From: Phycisphaerales bacterium
Lineage (GTDB): Bacteria > Planctomycetota > Phycisphaerae > Sedimentisphaerales > Anaerobacaceae
Length of the DNA stretch: 46,680 nucleotides
Assembly: GCA_003170415.1 (NCBI GenBank)
Contig: PMZJ01000012.1
Span: 1 to 46,680, forward strand
Reading direction: 5' to 3'
The notes below the pieces were generated by a model, which was not told the origin of the DNA, searched no databases, and worked only from the letters and a program-made list of their open reading frames with translations. Made by a program: the position numbers and the translations under genes. How positions within the stretch are numbered: position 1 is the first letter of the stretch; the number at the start of each line of letters is the position of its first letter. Below, in pieces: positions 16,389 to 24,875 of this stretch.

Positions 16389-18287
16389 TTGAGAAACGGA
16401 TTGCTTCCTAAATCGTTGTTTTTAGTGGTTGTTCTGGTGACAGGAATAGCTGTCGGTGCGAAGACGGATATTGGTGATACCCCCGACGGCAGCAGGAGCA
16501 ATTTCGTTCATTTGATACCGCTGCTTTCTGAACCGCTGCCGGGCAAGGAGCCGGACCAGATTCATCCGGATGCCGACCCTGTGCTGCCTTTCTCAACTAA
16601 GGCGACCTGCGGGGCGTGTCACAGTTACGACAAAATCAGCGCCGGCTGGCATTTCAACGCAACCGACCCTAATGTTAATCCGGGCAGAATAGGACAGGCG
16701 TGGATTTACGCGGACCCGACGAGCGCGACGCAGATACCGCTTTCGTATCGCCACTGGCCGGGGACATTCAGACCTGAGCAGATAGGGCTAACGCCGATGG
16801 CGTTTTTGCAGACGTTCGGCAGGCAGATGCCGGGGGGCGCTATCGGGGAAATGGTCGATAAAAGCGACAATCCCGAAGAGTCGCTGCGTTCGGATGTTAC
16901 GGGCAAGCTGGAGATAAACTGCCTTGCGTGCCACAACGGAAGCCCCGGAGAGGATATGGGCGGGGCGAGCGGGTATTCGATTAATGTAATCCGGGGCAAT
17001 TATCGCTGGGCGGCGACGTCGTCCTGCGAGTTTGCTTATGTAACCGGCTCGATAACAGGATTGGCCAACGAATATGACTTCAGGGCGCCTTATGTGTCTG
17101 CGGATTTGAAGATCAAGCCGCCTGTTGTGGCATACCGCAAGGGAGCGTTTGGCCACAACGACTGGGTCGATTTTGATATCCGCAGAGAGCCGCCGAAGCA
17201 GCGATGTTATTTCTGCCATTCTAATATCGACGTCAAGGACGATAAAACCGAGAAGTGGTTCAGAGACGAGGATGTTCATCTTGCGGCGGGATTGATATGC
17301 GCGGACTGTCACCGAAATGGTCTTGACCATAACATCACACGCGGTTACGCGTCGGAGCCGAACTATTCGACGAATCCGTTAGCGGCCAATGCATCGTGCG
17401 AGGGCTGTCATCTTGGCACCAAAGGGAAAAAACCGGACGCAGGACGCTTTACTGCGCCGACGCCGAAGCACGCGGGGATACCAACCGTTCATTTTGATAA
17501 GCTAACCTGCACGGCGTGTCATTCAGGCCCGTGGCCAGCAAAGGAGACGATACGGACAAAGACCGCCAGGGCCCACGCGCTGGGGATTGCGGGCGCGAAC
17601 AAATCGGGCGATGTATTGCCTCACCTGCTATACCCGGTTTTTGCGAGGGGACAGGACGGCAAAATCGGCATATTCAAACTTTTCTGGCCCGCGTACTGGG
17701 CGACAATTGCGGATGGCAATGTAACGCCTCTGGCGATGGAAACAGTCGAGTCGGCAACTTCAAGGGTAATCACGAGGACGGCGTTATCAAAGACGGGCAG
17801 CTGGCCTGATTTGAAAGACGAAGACATCGTTAAAATCTTGACCTTGCTTGGCTCGAAAGTTGATGCGGGCGCCAAGCCGGTTTATATAACAGGCGGCAAA
17901 CTTTATTCGCTGGATGAGGGCGGGAAACTTATGTCGGCTGACAGCAATATGGCGGCACCATATATGTGGCCGATTGCACACGATATCAGGCCCGCGGCTC
18001 AATCGCTGGGCGTTCGTAATTGCCAGGATTGCCACACGACCAATTCGCCATTTTTATTCGGGCTTGTTTCGATTGATTCGCCTTTGAAAAATCTTACAGG
18101 CAGGGAAATGGTCGCTTTCGAGGACCTGCCGCGATTTTATACGAAGGCGTTTGCGTTCTCATTTGTGTTCAGGCCCTGGCTGAAGGTCGTGGCGATTTTG
18201 TCGTCGCTGGTTATTCTCGGCGTGCTGGTTTTGTATGCCCTAAAGGCGCTTGGTTTTGTGGCTAAGGTTGTTGTTGGAGACGAGTAG
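16389..18287 (+). CDS. Seven-haem c-type cytochrome with C-terminal membrane anchor
   Basis: This 632-residue protein starts at TTG and has a signal peptide (LFLVVVLVTGIAVGA). Seven CxxCH haem-binding motifs are visible: CGACH (about residue 74), CLACH (178), CYFCH (275), CADCH (304), CEGCH (337), CTACH (375) and CQDCH (545). Extra histidines (for example HFNA, RNGLDHN, HAGIPTVHFD) could be distal ligands. A single hydrophobic helix near the C-terminus (VVAILSSLVILGVLVLYAL) anchors it to the membrane, leaving the haems outside. It overlaps the following membrane gene by one base (TAGTG), so the two are translationally coupled and probably form a quinone- or acceptor-linked complex. The exact enzyme family is not recognised; it could be an electron-transfer subunit or a terminal reductase. 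Confidence 0.85.
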   Translation: MRNGLLPKSLFLVVVLVTGIAVGAKTDIGDTPDGSRSNFVHLIPLLSEPLPGKEPDQIHPDADPVLPFSTKATCGACHSYDKISAGWHFNATDPNVNPGRIGQAWIYADPTSATQIPLSYRHWPGTFRPEQIGLTPMAFLQTFGRQMPGGAIGEMVDKSDNPEESLRSDVTGKLEINCLACHNGSPGEDMGGASGYSINVIRGNYRWAATSSCEFAYVTGSITGLANEYDFRAPYVSADLKIKPPVVAYRKGAFGHNDWVDFDIRREPPKQRCYFCHSNIDVKDDKTEKWFRDEDVHLAAGLICADCHRNGLDHNITRGYASEPNYSTNPLAANASCEGCHLGTKGKKPDAGRFTAPTPKHAGIPTVHFDKLTCTACHSGPWPAKETIRTKTARAHALGIAGANKSGDVLPHLLYPVFARGQDGKIGIFKLFWPAYWATIADGNVTPLAMETVESATSRVITRTALSKTGSWPDLKDEDIVKILTLLGSKVDAGAKPVYITGGKLYSLDEGGKLMSADSNMAAPYMWPIAHDIRPAAQSLGVRNCQDCHTTNSPFLFGLVSIDSPLKNLTGREMVAFEDLPRFYTKAFAFSFVFRPWLKVVAILSSLVILGVLVLYALKALGFVAKVVVGDE

Positions 18288-18985
18288 TGAGCTGGTTGAT
18301 GGACGTCAGTATGTTTCGCATGGTGGCTGTGGCCGGATTCGCGGCGGCGGTTGCGGCGATACTGCTGCATTTTGTCGTGTCAAAGCCGAAGTTCGACGAT
18401 GTATTTGGCAAAGACAGGGGGCTTCGCATCCTCGACCCTGTCCGGCTGGTGATTTTCTTCGCGACGCTTCTTTTCGTCGAGCAGAAATGGAGCTTGGTCG
18501 GGGTGTTGAGAAAGCTGGTTTTCCTGCTTGCGATTTTGTGTTTTGTTATCCTGGCTGTTACCGGCTTTGTCCCCAGGGTGATTTTTGGCAGTGCGATATC
18601 GGGCTGGTGGCTGATGATTCACGCGACGGCTGCGCCGGTTTTCGCGGGCTGCGTAGCTGTTCTGGCGGTGCTGTGGGCGGACAGGAATCGTCTTGATAAA
18701 AACTACTGGCCTTTGCTTAACAGGATTCTTGGTCGCAACCCGAAAAGCACAGTTGCTCCCGAAAAGCATGAGCTTAAGCTGCGTATATGCTTCTGGGTGA
18801 TTTTGACAATGTCATTGCCCGTTATTCTTAGCGCTGTTGTGAGTATGTTCCCGCTGTTTGGCACACACGGCCAGGAAGCGCTGCTACAGATTCACCGTTA
18901 CAGCACATTACTCTTGTCATTATTCGCAATAGTTTATCTGTATCTTGCTGCTTTGACCGAGATGAACAGGATCGCGGCCAAGTGA
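18287..18985 (+). CDS. b-type cytochrome-like membrane subunit paired with the multihaem cytochrome
   Basis: This 232-residue polytopic protein has about five transmembrane helices (around residues 5-25, 65-85, 100-122, 160-182 and 200-222). Histidines sit at or near helix ends: LLHFVVSK, WWLMIHATAAPVF and LLQIHRYSTLLL. Such a pattern fits di-haem b561/NapC-partner type membrane cytochromes that move electrons between the quinone pool and a periplasmic cytochrome c. The start GTG shares its G with the stop of the previous gene. I cannot place it in a named family, so the haem-b role is an inference from histidines and coupling. Confidence 0.65.
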   Translation: MSWLMDVSMFRMVAVAGFAAAVAAILLHFVVSKPKFDDVFGKDRGLRILDPVRLVIFFATLLFVEQKWSLVGVLRKLVFLLAILCFVILAVTGFVPRVIFGSAISGWWLMIHATAAPVFAGCVAVLAVLWADRNRLDKNYWPLLNRILGRNPKSTVAPEKHELKLRICFWVILTMSLPVILSAVVSMFPLFGTHGQEALLQIHRYSTLLLSLFAIVYLYLAALTEMNRIAAK

Positions 18986-19007
18986 TTCGACGGCAAAGAC
19001 AAATGTT

Positions 19008-19025
19008 CCCGGCTGGCGAGCCGGG
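19008..19025 (+). promoter_or_regulatory. Perfect hairpin between cytochrome b and permease genes
   Basis: CCCGGCT-GGCG-AGCCGGG forms a 7-bp GC-rich stem with a four-base loop. No U-tract follows, so it is not a standard terminator. It may protect or separate mRNA segments before the permease gene. Confidence 0.5.
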
Positions 19026-19061
19026 TTGTGCAACTATAAATTATTGTTAGGAGAAACGATT

Positions 19062-20393
19062 ATGAGTAATGGAATGCTGCCAAGCTATATTAGTATGGCC
19101 AGGCCGAATCCGCCCGGGAATCGCGCCCCGTGGTACAAAAACACCGCCCCTGTGTACGCGGGCATCTTCCTCTGGGTTGTCTTTTATATGAAGATAGCCG
19201 ACGGGACGCTGTCGAAAGCGGGGCTGGGATTAAGCTTGCTCGGTTTGGTTGTTGGCGCCCTGATATGTTATTTCATGTTTTACTTGGTTCCGGGTCTTTT
19301 GGGTATGAAGACAGGTTACCCGCTTTACGTCGTTGGCTCCTCGACGTATGGCACAGTGGGCGGCTTTTTAATGCCAGGTTTGCTGATGGGGCTTTTGCAG
19401 TTCGGCTGGCTTGCGGTCAATTCAGCCGTATCGACGAGTTTCATTCTCCAGGCATTTGGCGCCGATGCCTCGCCGGGAACACCCAGGTTCATCATCGTGT
19501 CGATAATCTGGACGATTCTCGCTGTATTTGTCGCGCTTAAGGGAATTCAATATGTCGGCAAGGTCTCGACGTTTCTGCCGATTGTCCCATTGATTATGAT
19601 TCTGCTTGTGTTTTTTACCAACGTCGGCTCGGCAGGCAATTTTAAGCCGACACCCGGCGCAGACGCGTCTGAAGGATTTCTCATGATAATAACTATTGTC
19701 GTGGGTTTCTTCGCAACCGCGGGCGCGGCGGGCGTTGATTTCGGTATGGGTAATCGGAACTCGAAAGACGTTCAATTGGGCGGAGTTGTGGGCATAATGC
19801 TGGCGATAATAGTGGCCGGCGGTTTGCCTCTGATAGCCATAGCAGGCGCTCACGCGGCCAATCCGGCGATGACAAGTTTCTCCTTTGACGCCGTCATTAG
19901 CGCACAAGGCGGGCTTTTGGCAAAATCGATGTTCATACTGTTTGCGATAGCAAGTTTTGCTCCCGCGTGTTTCAGTACATTTATAGCAGCCAACAGTATC
20001 GGCACGATGTTCCCCAAGGCAAACAAGGTAGTTATGGTTTCGATTGGCGGAGTGATTGCGATTATTCTCGCGGCAAGCGGCTGGGCGCTGAATCTTGTCG
20101 GTGTTTTCAGCCTTATTGGCGCGTCGTTTGGGCCGATTTGCGGCGCGATGGTCGCGGATTATTTCCTGAGCGGTAAGAAATGGGCCGGGCCTCGCAAGGG
20201 AATTAACCTGGCGGGGTATATCTCCTGGGCCATTGGATTTGTCGTTGCGATACTGCCGATGATAAATGCCGAAAAGTTTGGTTTTATCAGTCCGGCCCCG
20301 GTAATCGCGTTCTTCATAGGCCTTGTTGTTTATGCGTTGCTCGCAAAGGCAGGTTTACAGCCGCCCGTTGTGGAGATGCAGCAAAACGGGTAA
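19062..20393 (+). CDS. NCS1-like permease
   Basis: This 443-residue protein has about twelve hydrophobic helices, opening with a soluble PNPPGNRAPWYKNTAPVYAGIF segment region (residues about 10-35) typical of NCS1 cytosine/purine/allantoin-type permeases. Other features include GTVGGFLMPGLLMGLLQFGW in helix 3 and the FSLIGASFGPICGAMVADYF stretch in the later helices, where NCS1 members keep a conserved 'G-x-x-x-G-P-x-x-G-x-x-x-x-D-Y' pattern. ATG 19062 was chosen because TAGGAGA precedes it; an in-frame GTG at 19026 lacks a site. NCS1 proteins usually import nucleobases or related compounds by cation symport. In a sugar cluster the substrate may be different, and cannot be read from sequence. 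Confidence 0.8.
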   Translation: MSNGMLPSYISMARPNPPGNRAPWYKNTAPVYAGIFLWVVFYMKIADGTLSKAGLGLSLLGLVVGALICYFMFYLVPGLLGMKTGYPLYVVGSSTYGTVGGFLMPGLLMGLLQFGWLAVNSAVSTSFILQAFGADASPGTPRFIIVSIIWTILAVFVALKGIQYVGKVSTFLPIVPLIMILLVFFTNVGSAGNFKPTPGADASEGFLMIITIVVGFFATAGAAGVDFGMGNRNSKDVQLGGVVGIMLAIIVAGGLPLIAIAGAHAANPAMTSFSFDAVISAQGGLLAKSMFILFAIASFAPACFSTFIAANSIGTMFPKANKVVMVSIGGVIAIILAASGWALNLVGVFSLIGASFGPICGAMVADYFLSGKKWAGPRKGINLAGYISWAIGFVVAILPMINAEKFGFISPAPVIAFFIGLVVYALLAKAGLQPPVVEMQQNG

Positions 20394-20420
20394 TTGTCAG
20401 AACGGTGTTCTAATGACTAT

Positions 20421-20463
20421 ACGGCAGGGGCCTTGGACTTAGGGTCTCTGCCGTTTTATTTTA
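20421..20463 (+). terminator. Intrinsic terminator after the permease gene
   Basis: ACGGCAG pairs with CTGCCGT and the inner GGGCC pairs with GGGTCT (with wobbles), followed by TTTTATTTT. It lies 28 bp after the permease stop and 11 bp before copy 7, so it should end most transcription of the upstream segment or attenuate into the xylose genes. Confidence 0.75.
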
Positions 20464-20473
20464 ACGCGAGAAA

Positions 20474-21763
20474 ATGACTGAAAGATATTACAGGTTATCA
20501 AGACGGGCTTTTCTGCGGAAAGGGTTTGCCGCAGGCGCGGTCTGCGCGTTGCCTGTTATCGTTCCATCTTCGGTATTTGGCGAAGATGCGCCGAGCAACA
20601 GAATCGCCGTCGGCATAATCGGCACGGGCAGCCAGGGTGTATTGAATCTTAAGGCGTTTTTGCGTAAGCAGTCCTCACAGGTTGTGGCCGTTTGCGATGT
20701 TGATTACGCGCATCGTGAGGAGGCGAGAAAAATAGCCAGGTTGTCGGAAGATTCATCATATAATGATTTTCGCGAATTGCTTGCGCGGCCGGATATTGAC
20801 GCGGTAGTGGTTTGCACGCCTGACCAGTGGCATGCGCCCATATCAATCGCCGCGGTAAAGGCGGGCAAAGATGTATATTGCGAAAAGCCGCTCGCCTTTA
20901 ACGTTGCCGAAGGCAGAATGTTGTGCGATACGGTAAAACAATACGAGCGTGTTTTGCAGACAGGGGCACATCAGCGGTCGGATAATAATTTCAGGCATGC
21001 CTGCGAACTTGTTCGCAACGGCCGAATCGGGAAGTTGCAAACAATCAAAGTCGAGATTCCGGAAAACAGCAGGCCCAATCCGCTTACATGGAAAGTTGAA
21101 TCACCGCCGGCGGGTTTGGATTACGACCTGTGGGTGGGCCCTGCCCTGTACAGGCCATATATCGAACAGGGATGCCATTATAACTGGCATTTTATCTACG
21201 ATTTCGGATGGGGACAGTTGACAAACTGGGGAGCGCATGTGTTCGATATCGCTCAGTGGGGTAACGGCACAGATTTGACCGGCCCAGTGGAGGTCAGCGG
21301 AACAGGCGAGTTTCCTAAAGAGGGATTGTTTGAGACGCCTTTGAGCTATGACATAGAATACAAATATGCCAATGGGGTTCGCCTGTTATGCAAAACGGTC
21401 AAAGCGGGAGGCCCGGAATCGCCTGTTCGCTTCGAGGGGACAGAGGGCTGGATATTTGTAAGCAGGTCAAGTTTCATATCGCAGCCGGGTTCGATTGTTC
21501 AGTCAATAATAGGGCCGGATGAAGTTCATCTTTATCGCAGCAGGGACCATCATCGGAATTTCCTCGATTGTGTTCGGCTGTGGACAAAGCCGGTTGCAGA
21601 CGTCGAAACGGGGCATCGTTCCGCGACGGTTTGTCACTTAGGCGGTATAGCGGTTCGGCTTGGCAGAAAACTGCGGTGGGACCCGGAAGGAGAACGCTTT
21701 ATAAATGATGCCGAGGCGGATAAAATGCTGGCCCGGCCGATGAGGTCGCCGTGGTATTTGTGA
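20474..21763 (+). CDS. Tat-exported Gfo/Idh/MocA oxidoreductase (copy 7, Asn variant)
   Basis: This 429-residue protein has a Tat signal (SRRAFLRKG, about residues 9-17, then a hydrophobic stretch ending PSSVFGED). The Rossmann loop is IIGTGSQG and the catalytic motif is CEKP (Glu137-Lys138). The second-domain motif reads GWGQLTNWGAHVFDIAQW: Asn stands where copies 2 and 3 have Asp. It otherwise matches copies 2 and 3 in layout (NFRHACELVRNGRIGK, and a C-terminal MLARPMRSPW close to copy 3's MLSRPMRSPW). It begins just after a terminator and is followed 29 bp later by xylulokinase, so it may belong with the xylose genes. If the Asp is catalytic in its sisters, this copy may have changed activity. 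Confidence 0.9.
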   Translation: MTERYYRLSRRAFLRKGFAAGAVCALPVIVPSSVFGEDAPSNRIAVGIIGTGSQGVLNLKAFLRKQSSQVVAVCDVDYAHREEARKIARLSEDSSYNDFRELLARPDIDAVVVCTPDQWHAPISIAAVKAGKDVYCEKPLAFNVAEGRMLCDTVKQYERVLQTGAHQRSDNNFRHACELVRNGRIGKLQTIKVEIPENSRPNPLTWKVESPPAGLDYDLWVGPALYRPYIEQGCHYNWHFIYDFGWGQLTNWGAHVFDIAQWGNGTDLTGPVEVSGTGEFPKEGLFETPLSYDIEYKYANGVRLLCKTVKAGGPESPVRFEGTEGWIFVSRSSFISQPGSIVQSIIGPDEVHLYRSRDHHRNFLDCVRLWTKPVADVETGHRSATVCHLGGIAVRLGRKLRWDPEGERFINDAEADKMLARPMRSPWYL

Positions 21764-21792
21764 AATAGTCATATTTGTGAAGGAGTGAGTTG

Positions 21793-23277
21793 ATGGCGTT
21801 ATTATTCGGTTATGATATCGGCAGCTCGTCGATAAAGGCGACGCTAATGGAAGCGGAATCTGGCAAGGTGCTTGCGTCGGCAACGGTGCCGGACAGGGAG
21901 ATGGAAATCATCGCGAAAAAGCCCGGCTGGGCGGAGCAGCACCCGCAGACATGGTGGGAAAACGTTGTTACTGCCACGCAGAAGATAAAGGCGCAGACCA
22001 ATTTCGCCGCGGGAGACGTCAGGGCAATCGGAATCTCGTACCAGATGCACGGGCTGGTGATTGTTGACGCCAAACACGAGGCGCTCAGGCCGGCGATAAT
22101 CTGGTGTGATAGCCGCGCGGTCGAAATCGGGCGAAAGGCGATGAAAAGTATCGGCGAGAAAAAGTGTCTGACGCATCTTTTGAATTCGCCGGGTAACTTC
22201 ACCGCGTCAAAACTCAAATGGGTCAAGGACAACGAGCCGAAAATTTACGCTAAAATTTATAAGATGATGCTCCCCGGCGATTATATCGCGATGAAAATGA
22301 CAGGCGAAATCAAGACGACGCCTTCGGGGCTTTCGGAAGGCATAATGTGGGACTTCAAAGAGGAAGGATTGTCACAGTTTGTTTGCGAGGAATACGGGAT
22401 TTCGCAAAACCTTGTCGCGGAGGCGGTGCCGACGTTTTCGGTTCAGGGGCATCTCACCAAGGAATCGGCCAACTTGCTGGGACTCAAGGCGGGCACTATT
22501 GTTTCTTACAGGGCGGGCGACCAGCCGAATAACGCGCTGTCACTGAATGTTCTTAATCCCGGCGAGATAGCGGCTACCGCGGGGACATCGGGAGTTGTGT
22601 ATGGAATAGCCGCCAAGGCGAAATACGATGCTAAATCGAGGGTTAATACGTTCGTTCACGTCAATCACGCCGCGGATAAGCCAAGATATGGTGTGCTGCT
22701 GTGTGTAAACGGAACGGGAATACTCAATAGCTGGCTCAAGCACAATACCGGGGCGATTGATTATCCTGAAATGAACGCTCTTGCGGAAAAGGCGTCTGTT
22801 GGTTCTGAGGGGCTTGTGATTTTGCCTTATGGCAATGGCGCGGAGAGGACCCTCGAAAACAGAAATCCTGGTGCTTTGATACACGGCTTGAATTTCAATA
22901 TCCACAACAAATCGCATTTGCTGCGGGCCGGGCAGGAAGGTATTGTCTTTGCGCTGAACTACGGGCTTGAGATTATGAGAGGAGCGGGCGTTGAGGTCCG
23001 CACGGTTCGGGCGGGCTGTGCGAATATGTTCCTAAGCCCGATTTTCGCGGAGGCGTTCGCTACGGTTACAAAATCGGTAGTGGAATTGTATAACACCGAC
23101 GGCTCGCAGGGTGCCGCTCGCGGGGCAGGTATCGGCGCCGGGTTATACAGAGACGCCAAAGACGCGTTCGCGGGCCTGAAACCCGTAAGCAAAATTGAGC
23201 CAAATAAGAAATTGACAACCATATACGAAAACGCTTATAAAAGATGGCTTGGAGTTCTAAAACAGCAGTTATTGTAA
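21793..23277 (+). CDS. xylB: Xylulokinase (FGGY carbohydrate kinase)
   Basis: This 494-residue FGGY kinase phosphorylates D-xylulose with ATP to D-xylulose 5-phosphate in the cytoplasm. The N-terminal phosphate-binding motif FGYDIGSSSIKATL, the xylulokinase-typical GISYQMHGLVIVD segment (about 78-90), WCDSRAVEIG, AGDQPNNALSLNVLNPGE (about 240) and the C-terminal DGSQGAARGAGIGAG are all present. Length is normal for the family (about 490-500). ATG 21793 follows AAGGAGTGAG at proper distance; an in-frame TTG lies just before. It is followed 35 bp later by xylose isomerase, the standard xylose pathway pairing. Confidence 0.93.
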   Translation: MALLFGYDIGSSSIKATLMEAESGKVLASATVPDREMEIIAKKPGWAEQHPQTWWENVVTATQKIKAQTNFAAGDVRAIGISYQMHGLVIVDAKHEALRPAIIWCDSRAVEIGRKAMKSIGEKKCLTHLLNSPGNFTASKLKWVKDNEPKIYAKIYKMMLPGDYIAMKMTGEIKTTPSGLSEGIMWDFKEEGLSQFVCEEYGISQNLVAEAVPTFSVQGHLTKESANLLGLKAGTIVSYRAGDQPNNALSLNVLNPGEIAATAGTSGVVYGIAAKAKYDAKSRVNTFVHVNHAADKPRYGVLLCVNGTGILNSWLKHNTGAIDYPEMNALAEKASVGSEGLVILPYGNGAERTLENRNPGALIHGLNFNIHNKSHLLRAGQEGIVFALNYGLEIMRGAGVEVRTVRAGCANMFLSPIFAEAFATVTKSVVELYNTDGSQGAARGAGIGAGLYRDAKDAFAGLKPVSKIEPNKKLTTIYENAYKRWLGVLKQQLL

Positions 23278-23312
23278 AAGTACGACATACAACTTAATAA
23301 GGAGCAGATAAA

Positions 23313-24623
23313 ATGGCAGAGTATTTCCAGGGAATCAAACCGATTAAATATGAAGGGTCAGACACGCGGAATCCTCTTGCATTTAAACATTATAATCCGG
23401 ATGAGGTGGTATTAGGAAAAACAATGGCGGAACACTTACGTTTCGCTGTATGTTATTGGCATACCTTCAAGAATCTTGGCGCCGACCAGTTTGGCGGCAA
23501 TACGATTATTCGGAATTACAACGCTTCATCCGATGCAATGGAAACAGCCAACATGACTATGGATGCAGCATTTGAATTCTTTACCAAATTGGGCGTTAAC
23601 TTTTGGTGTTTTCATGATAGAGATATTGCCCCTGAGGCCGACAGTCTTTCTGAGACAAATAAACGTCTTGACAAATTGGTTCAGAAAGCAAAGAAGCTGC
23701 AAGCAGATACCGGAGTGAAACTTCTTTGGGGCACGACAAATGCTTTTTCGCACCGTCGGTTTATGGCCGGCGCAGGCACCAATCCGTCACCGAAAGTTTT
23801 TGCCTATGCGGCAAGCCAGATAAAAAAAGCTATGGAGATAACAAAGGAGCTGGGAGGACAAGGATATGTATTCTGGGGCGGACGCGAAGGTTACGATACG
23901 TTGCTCAACACGGATATGAAAAAAGAGCTGGACCATATGGCCTTGCTGTTGCAAATGGCGGTTGACTATAAGAAGAAGATTGGTTTCAAGGGGCAGCTTT
24001 ATATTGAGCCAAAACCTAAGGAGCCAACCAAGCATCAATATGATTTTGATGCAGGGAGCTGTTTCGCGTTTTTGCAGAAGTATAATCTGCTCGACCACTT
24101 TAAGATGAATGTCGAGGCCAACCACGCAACTTTGGCCGGCCATGATTTCTGCCATGAACTGGCATTTTGCGTTGCTAACGGCATCCTCGGTTCAGTGGAT
24201 GCCAATCGCGGCGACATGCTTCTGGGGTGGGATACCGACCAATTCCCGACAAACATTTATGAAGCAACATTGGCTATGTATATCATTCTCAAGGGCGGCG
24301 GTTTTACGACTGGTGGTCTTAATTTTGATGCGCATGTCAGACGACAATCAATAGACCACGTTGATATTTTCTATGCTCATATTGGTGCGATGGATGTTTT
24401 TGCACGGGGGCTCAAAAGTGCCGCGAGGATGATTAAAGATAAAGTTTTGGAAAACGCCATTAATGAACGTTATAAGGGTTGGGCTGGAGAGCTGGGCTCC
24501 AAAATTGAAAATAGAAAGGTTGGATTTGAAGAGCTTGAATCTTATATCTTTGAACATGGTGAGCCGGAATTGCAGAGCGGCCGCCAGGAACTGCTCGAAA
24601 ACCTGTTGAATGATTACATCTAA
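23313..24623 (+). CDS. xylA: Xylose isomerase
   Basis: This 436-residue class II xylose isomerase converts D-xylose to D-xylulose with two divalent metals. Conserved segments are seen: FRFAVCYWHTF-like LRFAVCYWHTFKN, the catalytic FWCFHDRDIAPE (with the active-site His), WGTTNAFSHRRFMAGA, YVFWGGREGYDTLLNTDM, YIEPKPKEPTKHQYDFD (metal-ligand Glu), MNVEANHATLAGHDFCHE, and GSVDANRGDMLLGWDTDQFP with the metal-binding Asp residues. Length matches the family. It has an ideal TAAGGAG ribosome site. Together with xylulokinase it forms a complete entry into the pentose phosphate pathway; a dedicated xylose transporter is not seen here unless the NCS1-like permease serves. Confidence 0.96.
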   Translation: MAEYFQGIKPIKYEGSDTRNPLAFKHYNPDEVVLGKTMAEHLRFAVCYWHTFKNLGADQFGGNTIIRNYNASSDAMETANMTMDAAFEFFTKLGVNFWCFHDRDIAPEADSLSETNKRLDKLVQKAKKLQADTGVKLLWGTTNAFSHRRFMAGAGTNPSPKVFAYAASQIKKAMEITKELGGQGYVFWGGREGYDTLLNTDMKKELDHMALLLQMAVDYKKKIGFKGQLYIEPKPKEPTKHQYDFDAGSCFAFLQKYNLLDHFKMNVEANHATLAGHDFCHELAFCVANGILGSVDANRGDMLLGWDTDQFPTNIYEATLAMYIILKGGGFTTGGLNFDAHVRRQSIDHVDIFYAHIGAMDVFARGLKSAARMIKDKVLENAINERYKGWAGELGSKIENRKVGFEELESYIFEHGEPELQSGRQELLENLLNDYI

Positions 24624-24679
24624 GCCGAGTTCCTCGGATTGTGCAATAGACTGTCAAAGATAACAGGATTATAAGAAGC

Positions 24680-24835
24680 GTGTTGAGCTGGGAGGCCTGC
24701 GAGAAGGCCGCCAAAGAGCTGAATACAAAGGCGTTAATGGCGTTGCTTGCCAAACGCGAAACCGCAAGGGCCGAAGATATGATGCGGGCCGCGGTTGTGG
24801 CTGCCCAGAAGTATTTTGATGAGATGTATAAGTAG
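24680..24835 (+). CDS. Possible small helical protein, 51 residues
   Basis: A GTG-started frame encodes a 51-residue, Ala/Lys/Glu-rich, probably fully helical peptide (for example WEACEKAAKELNTKALMALL and a C-terminal AAQKYFDEMYK). Only a weak AAGAAG precedes the start. Codon choice is similar to its neighbours and the frame runs without gaps from a stop at 24647. I do not recognise it. It could be a genuine small protein or the remnant of a larger gene. It fills most of the 252-bp space between xylA and the discoidin-like gene. Confidence 0.35.
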   Translation: MLSWEACEKAAKELNTKALMALLAKRETARAEDMMRAAVVAAQKYFDEMYK

Positions 24836-24875
24836 CCGATTAGCTGGTTTTGGATTTTGACGAAGGAGATAAAAA

